Shown one piece after another: positions 22,600-32,900 of a DNA stretch of 36,337 bases. Position 1 is the stretch's first letter. Each line of letters opens with the position of its first letter. Both the position numbers and the translations under genes were made by a program. Location: the NCBI GenBank assembly GCA_024693505.1, contig JAILKU010000049.1, positions 1 to 36,337 of the forward strand, read 5' to 3'. The notes beneath the pieces were generated by a model, which made no database searches, was not told the DNA's origin, and saw nothing but the letters and a program-made list of their open reading frames with translations. Source of the DNA: Bacteroidaceae bacterium (GTDB lineage Bacteria > Bacteroidota > Bacteroidia > Bacteroidales > Bacteroidaceae).

Positions 22600-25423
22600 A
22601 GGAACCATTGAAGTCCTCGGCGCCAGAGTCCACAACCTGAAGGACATCGACGTCAGCATACCCCGTCAAAGCCTTACCGTCATTACAGGCCTCAGCGGCA
22701 GCGGTAAGTCCTCTTTGGCCTTCGACACCATATACGCCGAGGGGCAGCGGCGCTACATTGAGACCTTCAGCGCCTACGCCCGTAATTTCATGAGCAATCT
22801 GCAACGGCCCGATGTTGATAAGATAACCGGCCTGAGTCCCGTCATAAGCATAGAACAGAAGACGACCAACAAGAACCCCCGCAGTACGGTAGGTACGACA
22901 ACCGAGGTCTATGACTTCCTGCGCCTGCTGTATGCACGGGCCGGCGAAGCATACTCCTACGTCACGGGCGAAAAGATGGTACGCTTCAGCGAAGAGCAGA
23001 TGATCAGCCTCATCCATCAGGACTACGAGGGACGCAACGTCTGCATCCTAGCTCCGCTTGTCAGGAACAGGAAGGGACACTACCGCGAACTCTTCGAGAA
23101 CATACGCCGGAAAGGCTACATCTACGCCCGCGTTGACGGCGAGATTAAGGAAATCCTGCCGGGCTTGAAGACCGACCGATACAAGAATCACGACATCGAA
23201 GTCGTCGTTGACCGCATCCGCATCCAGGACAAAGACGACCAGCGCCTGCGCCAGTCGCTGGCTACGGCCATCAAGCTCGGCGAAGGCCTTATCATGATAT
23301 ATGATATGCAGACAGAGTCGATACGTCACTACAGCCGCCTGCTCATGTGTCCCACCAGCGGCATATCATACCCCGACCCGGCACCCCACGCCTTCTCTTT
23401 CAACAGTCCGCAGGGCGCCTGTCCCAGATGCAAGGGCCTGGGCTACGTCAGCCTCATCGACACCGAGAAGGTAATGCCCGACAGCAGCCTGAGTGTGCGG
23501 CAAGGCGGGATCGCCCCGCTCGGCAAAGCCCGGCAGACCATGATATTCTGGGAAATAGAGGCCATCCTGGAAAAGTATGACGCCACGATGGATACGCCCG
23601 TCGGCCAGTTACCGGCAGAAGCCATAGACGAGATCTTGCACGGAAGCACCGAACGCCTGCGAATACCTGCCTCTACGACAAAGACGACCAATGACTACTA
23701 CGTCTCCTACGAGGGACTTGCCAAATACATTGAACAAATGCAGGACAGCGAGATGGGGGCTGCCGCACAGCGATGGGCAGAACAGTTTAACCGGACCGCG
23801 GAATGTCCCGAATGCCACGGACAACGCATCAACAAGATCGCCCGCCACTATCGCATCAACGGACAGAACATAGCCCAGCTCTCAGCTCTTGACATCAGGG
23901 AGCTCTACCAATGGATCGACACATTGGAAGAGCGGCTCAGCGAGCACCAGCGCCTAATCGCAACCGAAATCATCAAAGAGATACGTACCCGACTGCGTTT
24001 CCTACTCGATGTGGGGCTGGACTACCTCTCGCTCAACCGTTCGTCTGTCAGCCTCTCCGGAGGCGAGAGCCAGCGCATCAGGCTTGCCACACAGATTGGC
24101 AGCCAGCTCGTGAACGTGCTCTACATCCTGGATGAACCGAGCATCGGACTGCACCAGCGGGACAATCACCGGCTGATACGCTCACTCAAGGCGCTGCGCG
24201 ACACGGGAAACACCATTATCGTCGTCGAGCACGATCAGGAGATGATGGAGCAGGCAGACTATATCATAGACATCGGCCCACTGGCAGGACGCCGGGGCGG
24301 ACAAGTAGTCTATCAGGGCTCATACGAAAACATGCTGCGCACCGACACCCTCACAAGCCGCTACCTGAAAGGGACGCTCAACATCGAGATACCACAACAA
24401 AGACGAGCCGGCAACGGAAAGATCCTGACGCTCAAGGGCGCATCCGGCAACAACCTGAAGCAAGTAGATGCCAGCTTCCCCCTGGGAACGCTTATCTGCG
24501 TGACGGGAGTGAGCGGAAGCGGCAAGAGCACACTCATCAACGACACACTACAGCCCATTCTTTCTCAGCGTTTCTACCGCTCACTACGCAACCCCCTACC
24601 CTACGAGAGCGTTGAAGGACTGGAATACATTGACAAAGTGGTAGATGTGGATCAGAGTCCTCTTGGCCGCACGCCAAGATCGAATCCTGCCACCTATACT
24701 GGTGTCTTCAATGACATCCGCAATCTTTTCGTGGAACTTCCGGAGGCTAAAATACGCGGATACAAGCCGGGACGATTCTCATTCAACGTAAAGGACGGAC
24801 GCTGTCCGGTATGCTCCGGAAACGGCTACAAGACCATCGAAATGAACTTCCTGCCCGATGTATACGTACCCTGCGAAGAATGCCAGGGCAAACGATACAA
24901 CCGGGAAACCCTCGAAGTACGCTTCAAGGGCAAAAGCATTGCAGACGTGCTGGACATGACGATCAATCAGGCTGTAGAATTCTTTGAGAACCAGCCGACA
25001 ATCCTTAACAAGATAAAGGTGCTTCAGGACGTTGGCTTAGGATACATAAAACTCGGGCAGCCGAGCACAACACTTTCCGGAGGAGAAAGCCAGCGCGTAA
25101 AATTGGCCACAGAACTCTCGAAGAAAGACACGGGCCGTACATTATATATATTAGATGAGCCGACTACAGGTCTTCATTTTGAAGACATACGCGCCCTAAT
25201 GCAAGTGCTGAACCGTTTAGTCGACAAGGGCAATACCGTCGTAGTCATCGAACACAATCTGGACGTTATCAAGTGTGCAGACTGGATACTGGATATGGGA
25301 CCGGAAGGCGGCCGCGGCGGAGGTCAACTATTGTTTAGCGGTACGCCCGAAGCACTGGCCCAGAGCAACATCGGCCATACAGCACCCTATCTGAAGGAAG
25401 TCCTCACACAAGAGAAGGCATAA
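22583..25423 (+). CDS. uvrA: Excinuclease ABC subunit A
   Basis: A 946-aa damage-recognition ATPase of nucleotide excision repair that loads UvrB at lesions. It has two ABC modules: Walker A GLSGSGKSSLAF (about residue 33) and GVSGSGKSTLIN (about 645), with signature LSGGESQRIRLA and LSGGESQRVKLA followed by ILDEPSIGLH and ILDEPTTGLH. A Zn finger is visible at CPVCSGNGY ... CEECQGKRYN, plus CPRCKGLG in the first module. The length is normal. The start is GTG at 22583, directly preceded by an in-frame TAG, so no earlier start is possible; AGGGGGAAAG lies 5 nt upstream as a purine-rich site unusual for this phylum. Confidence 0.97.
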   Translation: MANNSKGTIEVLGARVHNLKDIDVSIPRQSLTVITGLSGSGKSSLAFDTIYAEGQRRYIETFSAYARNFMSNLQRPDVDKITGLSPVISIEQKTTNKNPRSTVGTTTEVYDFLRLLYARAGEAYSYVTGEKMVRFSEEQMISLIHQDYEGRNVCILAPLVRNRKGHYRELFENIRRKGYIYARVDGEIKEILPGLKTDRYKNHDIEVVVDRIRIQDKDDQRLRQSLATAIKLGEGLIMIYDMQTESIRHYSRLLMCPTSGISYPDPAPHAFSFNSPQGACPRCKGLGYVSLIDTEKVMPDSSLSVRQGGIAPLGKARQTMIFWEIEAILEKYDATMDTPVGQLPAEAIDEILHGSTERLRIPASTTKTTNDYYVSYEGLAKYIEQMQDSEMGAAAQRWAEQFNRTAECPECHGQRINKIARHYRINGQNIAQLSALDIRELYQWIDTLEERLSEHQRLIATEIIKEIRTRLRFLLDVGLDYLSLNRSSVSLSGGESQRIRLATQIGSQLVNVLYILDEPSIGLHQRDNHRLIRSLKALRDTGNTIIVVEHDQEMMEQADYIIDIGPLAGRRGGQVVYQGSYENMLRTDTLTSRYLKGTLNIEIPQQRRAGNGKILTLKGASGNNLKQVDASFPLGTLICVTGVSGSGKSTLINDTLQPILSQRFYRSLRNPLPYESVEGLEYIDKVVDVDQSPLGRTPRSNPATYTGVFNDIRNLFVELPEAKIRGYKPGRFSFNVKDGRCPVCSGNGYKTIEMNFLPDVYVPCEECQGKRYNRETLEVRFKGKSIADVLDMTINQAVEFFENQPTILNKIKVLQDVGLGYIKLGQPSTTLSGGESQRVKLATELSKKDTGRTLYILDEPTTGLHFEDIRALMQVLNRLVDKGNTVVVIEHNLDVIKCADWILDMGPEGGRGGGQLLFSGTPEALAQSNIGHTAPYLKEVLTQEKA

Positions 25424-25476
25424 CGCCAAAAGCGGGAAGACACAATCGAAGCAGACAGACAGGAATGAGGAGAAAA

Positions 25477-25534
25477 GGAGGATGCACCAATCATAATGCA
25501 TCCTCCTCTTCATTACTTACTGCCCGTCAGGCAG
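25477..25534. terminator. Conserved double-hairpin 3' element, copy 2 (between convergent uvrA and peptide gene)
   Basis: A 10-bp stem (25477-25486 with 25497-25506) followed by a 5-bp stem (25520-25524 with 25530-25534). It matches the pair at 5527-5581. Lying between convergent genes, it can serve both strands; T-rich sequence follows the first stem on each side. Confidence 0.65.
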
Positions 25535-25549
25535 TCAAATCCTGTCAAC

Positions 25550-25729
25550 TTACCACCAGACATTATTCAGCAGCGGGTTATCCTGCTTCACGCCGGGGAT
25601 GACGATACCGCCACCCAGGTCTATACCGCCGTAGCCGATGCCTAAGTCACTGGTCACGCTCTGGGCTATCATTCTCTCTGTGTTGAGCTTAACGACCTTT
25701 ATGGCCGGAGCTATATATGCCTTCTTCAT
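25550..25729 (-). CDS. 59-aa Trp-Trp-ending peptide, paralogue of the one at 5594-5782
   Basis: Reads MKKAYIAPAIKVVKLNTERM, IAQSVTSDLG, a Gly-rich middle (IGYGGIDLGGGIVIPG) and VKQDNPLLNNVWW. The ATG (25729) overlaps the TGA of the upstream secreted gene. About 100 bp around the junction are almost identical in DNA to the first copy, whereas the segment encoding residues 25-47 has diverged. It ends in the same Trp-Trp and is followed by the same hairpins. It is too short to be found by many gene callers. The function is unknown. Confidence 0.8.
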   Translation of the reverse strand: MKKAYIAPAIKVVKLNTERMIAQSVTSDLGIGYGGIDLGGGIVIPGVKQDNPLLNNVWW

Positions 25730-26907
25730 TTTACAAGTACCTTTTTATTGTTGATAATATAGATTCCATTGTTCGCTTTCTCTACGCGACGGCCAGCGAG
25801 GTCATAGATTTCGCCATCGTTTGAACCGTTGGACATCTGAACCTCCTCAATCCCCGTCTCGTCGTCTGCCTGGTGGATGAACATCTTCACGCCGAAGTCT
25901 GTATCCTTGTTCAGCACGGCACCAGACTCAAACCAGCAGCGGAATGCCTTGATGTCCGTGGCACCTATGGAGTACCAGAACATCTCACCGCTGATGAAGA
26001 GCCCGTCAGCCGGAACCTTCGAGGCTACCAGCGTGCCGGTGAACTTGCCGCCAGTATCATAGGCATCAGTTGCCGTGGCATCCGTGATGGCATTGAAGAG
26101 CGTCACGTCGTCAGCCTCGAAGCCTGTGATGTTCTTGGTGGTCTTGATGAGGTACGGCTTGCCGCCGGTGATGCCCTTCTTCGCTGTCATCGAGAATTCC
26201 GTGAAGTTCAGTCTTATGGCATCGGGGCTGACATCTGCATCGTCAGCGTATTCCGTCTCAAAGCCCGTGAACTCGGCCAGCCTGACGTCTGTGCCAAAAG
26301 CGGCCTCTGCCTTGGCCTTGGTCAGCGTGAAGGGCAGCACCAGAGTGCCCCACTCGTTAGCATTGATTGTGCGGTTCATCCTTACGTTGCCTTTCTCTCC
26401 GGCTGTATAGACGGGGAGGGTTGCAGAGTTTTCGTTGAAGACGATGCGCGAGTCGCCGATGGTGATTGTGAAGTTCACGTCTGGCAGGTTATACTCCACT
26501 TCGTCGGGTGTCGTGAAGGTCAGTGCGCTCAGCTTGGCGTTCAGCTCTGTGCCGATGGCCAGACCGGCATCTGCCGTTACATAGACCGTTATCAGCGTGC
26601 CGCTGTTGCCCTTGATGGGCTTGGAGTTACCGGAGAGGGCCGAGAAGGTCTTTTTGCCGTCCTTCGTACCTTCACCCACACCATGATCCTCGAAGCGGCT
26701 GCCAGGGACCTTGGAATCATAGGTGATGCCGTCGGGAAGGGTCAGTTCCATCGTGAAGGCCGTGAACACCACGTCGTTGTTCAGCTCAATGTCGAAGCTC
26801 GCTGTTCCGCCCTGAGGCACCGTCACGGGGTTTACGACCACCGTGTTGTCTGCCTGGGCACTCATGAGGCCGGCAAACAATGTCATTAGTAATAGAATCT
26901 TTTTCAT
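25726..26907 (-). CDS. Secreted cohesin-like domain protein with T9SS-type C-terminal tail
   Basis: A 393-aa paralogue of the protein at 5779-6993. Signal peptide 1-19 (MSAQA). A cohesin-like sandwich covers about 20-155 (VVVNPVTVPQGGTASFDIEL ... FTAFTMELTLPDGI ... NFTITIGD). The beta domain begins NRTINANEWGTLVLPFTLTK, and the tail is GEIYDLAGRRVEKANNGIYI followed by INNKKVLVK. The cohesin-like part differs strongly from the first paralogue while the tail is nearly identical in DNA. It is translated just before the 59-aa peptide with ATGA overlap and lies 180 bp after the LRR-dockerin gene. Confidence 0.8.
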   Translation of the reverse strand: MKKILLLMTLFAGLMSAQADNTVVVNPVTVPQGGTASFDIELNNDVVFTAFTMELTLPDGITYDSKVPGSRFEDHGVGEGTKDGKKTFSALSGNSKPIKGNSGTLITVYVTADAGLAIGTELNAKLSALTFTTPDEVEYNLPDVNFTITIGDSRIVFNENSATLPVYTAGEKGNVRMNRTINANEWGTLVLPFTLTKAKAEAAFGTDVRLAEFTGFETEYADDADVSPDAIRLNFTEFSMTAKKGITGGKPYLIKTTKNITGFEADDVTLFNAITDATATDAYDTGGKFTGTLVASKVPADGLFISGEMFWYSIGATDIKAFRCWFESGAVLNKDTDFGVKMFIHQADDETGIEEVQMSNGSNDGEIYDLAGRRVEKANNGIYIINNKKVLVK

Positions 26908-27026
26908 CTTGAATTTGAATTAGTTTAAATTATTGTTTTTTGTTTTCGTTATCGTTTGCGTTTTTTGTATTCAGTTTGTTGTGGCTTTCGTAGCGAAGCG
27001 TTTGAACTTCGTTCGAGCCTGCTTCC

Positions 27027-27065
27027 GCTCGGAATAGCTCAAACAAGTTTGACTCTCCTCTCGCT
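27027..27065. repeat. Dispersed CAAG-hairpin repeat, copy 2
   Basis: Matches 10559-10597 around a 4-bp stem CAAA/TTTG (27040-27051) capped by CAAG. The stem bases differ from copy 1 on both sides and stay complementary; the downstream flank GACTCTCCTCTCGCT is identical. Confidence 0.65.
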
Positions 27066-27087
27066 TACTCGCAGCCTTCGTCTTCGT

Positions 27088-29859
27088 TTACTGCGGTTCT
27101 CTTTCCGTCTCCTGCGTCCTGCGTTCCTTGACGCCTGCACCTTGGTTCAGGATGATGTTCACCACCCTCACCGCATCTGTGATGCTGATATTGTTATCGC
27201 CATTCAAATCAGCGGCTTCGGGATGGAAATTCGAGGATGCATGACCTAAGATATAGTTCACGATACCAACGGCATCTGTAATGGATATGTTGCCGTCACC
27301 GTTTACGTCGCCCTGTTTGATATTCGAGACCGTCAAGGTTGCCGACAGGTCTGATGGTTTGATACCATCGCCAGCTGTAGTGGTCAACTCAATGTTCTTC
27401 AACTGAATGATATAATTACCTGCTGCCATACTATTGCTGATGCTCAACGAGATGTTTGCCACAGCGCCTTCATTGCCGCTGAAAGCCTTGGACGCACCGG
27501 AGAATACGGTAAACTGGTAGTTCCCGTTTGCCAGTTGTGAGTATCCTATAGAATGGTCATTCTTACGGTCGGTCAGGACAGCACTTGCCACATTCACGCC
27601 ATCCGGCAAACTCAGTTCAAACTGCATAGCGGTAATCTCGTTTTCATTTGTCATACTGATTGGCAGGGTATAGTCACAACCGACAAGACCGCTTGCATCA
27701 GAAATTGCCAATGAAGAAGTAGCTGGCATTTCCACTATCTCCTTAAAATCTTTCCAATAATCTGCCGCCTCGTAGGCAGCCTTGCTACCTGCGGGAACAT
27801 AGAGGGTGGCATTAGAGCTGTTAGTAAATGTTGAGGATTTAATGGACAAAGGAAATCTGTTCTTAACCGTAACAGAGGTCAGGGCGTAGCAGTACAGGAA
27901 TACATCATCACCGATACTCGTCACGCTCGAAGGAATTATGATGGAAAGCATACCATAACATTCACGGAAGGTGAAGTCCTCGATACGCGTCACGCCTTCG
28001 GGGATTGTGATGGAGGTCAGGCCGGAGCAATGAGAGAAAGCAGTAGCCCCAATGCACGTCACTCTTGAGGGAATGTTGATTGAGGTCAGGCCGGAGCAAT
28101 AAGAGAACGCATTCCTCCCAATACTCGTCACACCCTCTGGGATATTTATGGAGGTTAAGGTAGAACATTCATTGAAAGCACCGTCCCCAATGCTCGTCAC
28201 GCTCAAGGGAATAATCGTATTCTGACAACCAGCCAACAATGTATTAGAACTCGTTTCTATGATTGCATTACAATTCTCGCGGGAATCAAACGTGGGATTA
28301 TCTTCATCAACAATAACCGATGTCAGACTGGTGCAGCCAAACAACATTCCAGTTTCTATGCTTGTCACGCTCGAGGGAATAGTAATGGAGGTCAGTCCTT
28401 TGCAATTATAGAACGCAAGGCGACCAATGGTTGTCACGCTCGAGGGAATAGTAATGGAGGTCAGGCTGGAGCAGCCAGAGAATGCATTCATACCGATTTT
28501 CGTCACACCGTCTGGGATGTTTATGGAAGTCAGACTGGAGCATCCATAGAATGCACCTTCATAGATTATCGACGCACCCTCTGGAATGTTTATGGAAATC
28601 AGACTGGAGCAGCCAGAGAATGCATTAAACCCAATGCTTGTTAATGCTGTAAAGTACTGAAGTTCGTTGAATGAAGTGATATTAGCATTTTCCTTGAACA
28701 CCTTGCCCAGACTGGTCACAGCTGCAGCCTCCATTATGCTCAATTCTCCATCGCCATTGGTATCCCAGTTGCCTACACATAGAGCCTTCACATTATCGTC
28801 GGCAAAGATGATGTTGGGTAATGGTGCTACTTCTTCTACGATACCGCCTTTGAATACATTTTCTGTCCAGCCAGCTGCGATATATGCATCACGTGTGCCA
28901 GCAGGTACGGTCAGAGTACATTTGGCAGAAATACCATTAAATGCATATAAGCCAAACGCAAAAGGTTCTTGTATATTTGAAACAACAGAGGTCAGGCTGG
29001 CACAGCCTGCAAATGCACTGTCATGAATGCTAGTGACGGACTCTGGAATTGTGATGGAGGTTAGGAGAGGGCAATCAGAGAAGACACCCTTCCCGATTCT
29101 TGTCACTCCTTCTGGGACGTTGATGGAAGTAAGGCTAGAGCAACCAGAGAAAGCCCAGTCCCCGATGCTCTTCACGTTCGAAGGGATGGCAATGGAGGTC
29201 AGGTTGGAGCATTCACAGAAAGCCATTTCTCCGATACTCATAATGCCCCCAGGCAAAGTTACGGTGGTCAGGCCCGAGCAAAAAGCGAAAGCACCGTCCC
29301 CGATGCTCGTCACGCTCGAAGGAATTATTGTGCTCTGACAACCGACAATTAATTTATTGGAGTTTGTTTCTATGACAGCATTACAGCTTTCACGTGAATC
29401 ATACTTAGGATTTCCTCCATCTACGATAATGGAGGACAGACAGGAACAAGTACTGAAAATTCTGTTTCCGATGCTCGCCACGCTCGAAGGGATAGTAATG
29501 GAGGTCAGGTCAGAGCATTTTACGAAAACATAGTCCCCGATGCTCGACACGCTTGAAGGAATGGTGATGGCGGTCAGGCCAGAGCAATTATAGAAAGCCC
29601 CATACGCAAGGGACGTCACTGCATACCCATTAGCAGATGAAGGAATAGTTATTGCTCCTTCATAAGATTGTAAAATTGCTGGATTGCTGCCATTCCCTAC
29701 TTGGCATGTCTTTTCACTCTCGCTAATGACTTGGAATGTCATGCTTACTCCTTCTACCGCGTTTGCAGTGAAAGTGTCACCATCAGCGCTCCATGAAGAA
29801 GTGCAAACCAGCAACAGCATCAACGTTGCCAATAAATGTTTAATGTTAATAGTTCTCAT
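27088..29859 (-). CDS. BspA-type LRR surface protein with cohesin-like and dockerin domains
   Basis: A 923-aa protein with a signal peptide (about 1-24, TSSWSADG). Two LRR arrays of 23-aa BspA units flank a middle segment (about 305-415). That segment contains an EF-hand-like stretch, WDTNGDGELSIMEAAAVTSL, a common Bacteroidales insert. A cohesin-like domain (about 715-845, MQFELSLPDGVNV ...) and a dockerin with DVNGDGNISITDAV and DLNGDNNISITDAV loops end the protein before the tail KERRTQETEREPQ. It is likely an adhesin. The last 200 residues and the 3' flank are near-copies of the end of the 1379-aa gene upstream. Confidence 0.87.
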   Translation of the reverse strand: MRTINIKHLLATLMLLLVCTSSWSADGDTFTANAVEGVSMTFQVISESEKTCQVGNGSNPAILQSYEGAITIPSSANGYAVTSLAYGAFYNCSGLTAITIPSSVSSIGDYVFVKCSDLTSITIPSSVASIGNRIFSTCSCLSSIIVDGGNPKYDSRESCNAVIETNSNKLIVGCQSTIIPSSVTSIGDGAFAFCSGLTTVTLPGGIMSIGEMAFCECSNLTSIAIPSNVKSIGDWAFSGCSSLTSINVPEGVTRIGKGVFSDCPLLTSITIPESVTSIHDSAFAGCASLTSVVSNIQEPFAFGLYAFNGISAKCTLTVPAGTRDAYIAAGWTENVFKGGIVEEVAPLPNIIFADDNVKALCVGNWDTNGDGELSIMEAAAVTSLGKVFKENANITSFNELQYFTALTSIGFNAFSGCSSLISINIPEGASIIYEGAFYGCSSLTSINIPDGVTKIGMNAFSGCSSLTSITIPSSVTTIGRLAFYNCKGLTSITIPSSVTSIETGMLFGCTSLTSVIVDEDNPTFDSRENCNAIIETSSNTLLAGCQNTIIPLSVTSIGDGAFNECSTLTSINIPEGVTSIGRNAFSYCSGLTSINIPSRVTCIGATAFSHCSGLTSITIPEGVTRIEDFTFRECYGMLSIIIPSSVTSIGDDVFLYCYALTSVTVKNRFPLSIKSSTFTNSSNATLYVPAGSKAAYEAADYWKDFKEIVEMPATSSLAISDASGLVGCDYTLPISMTNENEITAMQFELSLPDGVNVASAVLTDRKNDHSIGYSQLANGNYQFTVFSGASKAFSGNEGAVANISLSISNSMAAGNYIIQLKNIELTTTAGDGIKPSDLSATLTVSNIKQGDVNGDGNISITDAVGIVNYILGHASSNFHPEAADLNGDNNISITDAVRVVNIILNQGAGVKERRTQETEREPQ

Positions 29860-29945
29860 ACGTGCATTGCTTTCGACTTGAACTTCGTCTTCGTTTGTGA
29901 ATCTGTAAGATCTGTGGAATCTGTGTGACCCTTATTCGTTTTCGT

Positions 29946-32900
29946 TTATTGCGGTTCTCTTTCCGTCTCCGTTTCCAGCGTTCTGCGTTCCTTAACGCCT
30001 GCTGACTGGTTCAGGATAATGTTCACCACGGCTACGGCATCTGTGATGCTTATCTTGCTGTCACCGTTCACGTCAGCGGCTTCGGGATGGAAGGTGGCTG
30101 ATGGACTGCCCAGAATGTAGTTCACGATACCGACGGCATCCGTAATGGATATCTTGTCGTCACCGTTCACATCGCCTAACTTAATATTTGAGACGGTCAA
30201 GGTTGCCGACTGGTCTGTTGGATTGATGCCAGAGGCGGCAGTAGTGGTCAGCTCAATGTTCTTTAACTGAATCGTATAATTACCTGCTGCCATACTATTG
30301 CTGACGCTCAATGAGATGTTTGCCACAACGCCTTCATTGCCGCTGAAAGCCTTGGACGCACCGGAGAATACGGTAAACTGGTAATTCCCGTTTGCTGCCT
30401 GTTTGTAACCTATAGTATGATCGTTCTTGCGGTCGGTCAGGGCTGCACTTGTCACGCTCACACCGTCCGGCAGACTCAGTTCAAACTGCATGGCAGATAT
30501 TTCATCTTCATTAATCAGGCTGACAGGTAACGTAAAGGTATCACCAACATGGCCATTGACATTTGAAATAGATAAAGTATTACCGCTTGAAGGTCCGTCT
30601 CCTCCTGAGGGATCAGGATTTGTCGGATCGCTTGGTGTCACGATAGGAGCGTCGGTCAAGTATGGATAGCCAGTACCTTCATCTATCTTCCATACATTGT
30701 TAAAATCCCATCCAAGAGTTTGATAGACGCTCTTGGTTTTCAACTCAGCTTCTGTCTTGGCCCGACCTTCTACTGAGTCGTCAGTCTTCGTCTGAGGAAC
30801 ATTGTTCAACGAAACCTGCATAGTACTCAGTGCATAGTTAGTATTACCCGGCTCTGCAGCACCATTCTTAAAGCCACCGACCACACGACTTCCCCAAGAT
30901 GACTGAGCTGTCAGTGAAAGTATGTTACAGCAGGCAACGCTATTGCTGATAGAAGCAGTCGATCCATCCAGTTCACCAACCACACCGCCACCATACGTAA
31001 CACCGTTGACATCACCCTTGGCATAACACTTATCTATGCTGCTGAAGGTATAGCCAACAAGTCCTGCCGTAAACTGTGTACCAGTGACATTGGCCGTACT
31101 ATAACAGTTTTCTATGGACGACTTGGCATAGCCGACCAGACCACCAGTATAAGAGTTACTACCAGTGGCAGTGACATCGCCAGCGGAATGCGAGAGGCTG
31201 ACAGGTATTTCTGAGTAGCCAATTAGACCACCTACATAGTTGTTTGTACCTGTAGCTGACATAGTTACATTAGCAAGAGATTTTGTAATGCTTCCTCCTT
31301 GCTTGGCCGTCCCGGCCAAGCCTCCTGCACGTCTCTCAGTACCAGAGGCATTGATAGTAACAGTAGAACAGCATGATGTCACAGTGCAGTTAACCAACAA
31401 CCCTGCAACACCACCAATCCAAGCATTGTCGGCAACTGAAGAGGCTTTACCGTCGAAAGTAACAGCATTCAGCGTTGAAGCCTCGACATAGCCTGCCACA
31501 CCACCTACATGAATTGTTCCTTCAACGTCGCCCGTCACAGAGCAATTAACTATCCGTCCATTGGCATTTCGGCCAATCAAGATGCCCGTATAATCGCCAC
31601 CTTTTACCTTTTTGCCCGAAGCCACTTCTACGGTGAGGTTCTTGATTTGTCCGGCAGAGAAGTTCGAGAACAAGCCGTTGTAGTTCTGTGTGGTGTTCAT
31701 CCAGAGGCCAGTCACCTTGTGGCCGTCGCCGTCGATGTAGGTAGCCTCGCCGCTGTTGCGCCCGATGGCGGGCCAGCCCTCCGTGGGGCTGTTCTCGTTA
31801 ATCCACTGTGTCAAGTCGATGTCATTCATCAGTTTGTAGTAGCCACGGTTCGAAGCACCTTGCAGGTCTTCTGCCGTATAGATGCGGTAGGGGTCGTCCT
31901 CCGTGCCACTACCAGGATAGCCGACGGTGGCAGAAGTAAAATAGGAGGGAGTCATGCCCTCCACATCGGCATATATCTGCACGGGGGCACCGCTCTGCAG
32001 GGCCTCTGTATCAAACGTCCAGTTATATCCGTCGCATACCATTGAAACTGCATCGCGGTCTTTATAGTAAAGGTAAACGGTTCCCCCATTAAGACTCTGT
32101 CCGCTGATGCTCGTAGCTTTTGAAACGAGGTCGCTTTTTATTATTGGCGGTGCAGCCTGATATTTCTTATAGGGGTAGCACTCCGTCTCCAAACTATTCC
32201 AGTTGTCATCAAAATTCCAACCCATCGACACGTAGGTGGCTTTTAGTCGCAGCAGCGACGGACCGATGCTGGTACCATTCTGCAGGTCGTCCCCTATTTC
32301 CTGCACCACGCCTTGCAATATCACCTTGGTCTGCGTCAAGGCTCGATTGCCTTCAGCTGAAGCGAGAGCACCAATAACAGTATAGTCCATATTGTCTGTG
32401 CTGCCATAAATGCGACCAACAGCAGAAGCCGTTGCTGAGACAGTACCATTGATGGTGACATTTGACTTTAGTGTTGTAGTGTTATAACTATTATCTATAT
32501 TGTCTGCTGATATTTGCCCAACGATGCCACCCACTTTTGATGTTCCAAAGATGTTTGCGTATGCATAGTTGTTTTGGATAATTCCACCACTCTTCTGTCC
32601 TGCTAAGCCTCCAACATTATTAATACCAAGGATTGTGCCACTATAATAGTTGTTAGTAAGAATAAGACTGACAATATTACGGTAATAAACATAGTAATTG
32701 TAAGTTAAAGCTATTGCATTACCTCTTGATTCCCTTATATAAACATTATCCATAAATAAACATTTAGAATAATCCTTTGTGCCACACTGAGCAGTTCTTT
32801 GTTCAGAACTATAACCATAACTAGATATATCGCAGCCTATTAATCCGCCAACCCAGCTGTCACCGTTTATATTTCCAATGCTTGCACAGTTGTTTATCGG

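Noticed and set aside
25873..26889. 338-aa plus-strand open frame over the cohesin-like gene
   Set aside because: Antisense shadow of a secreted protein with signal peptide and sorting tail.
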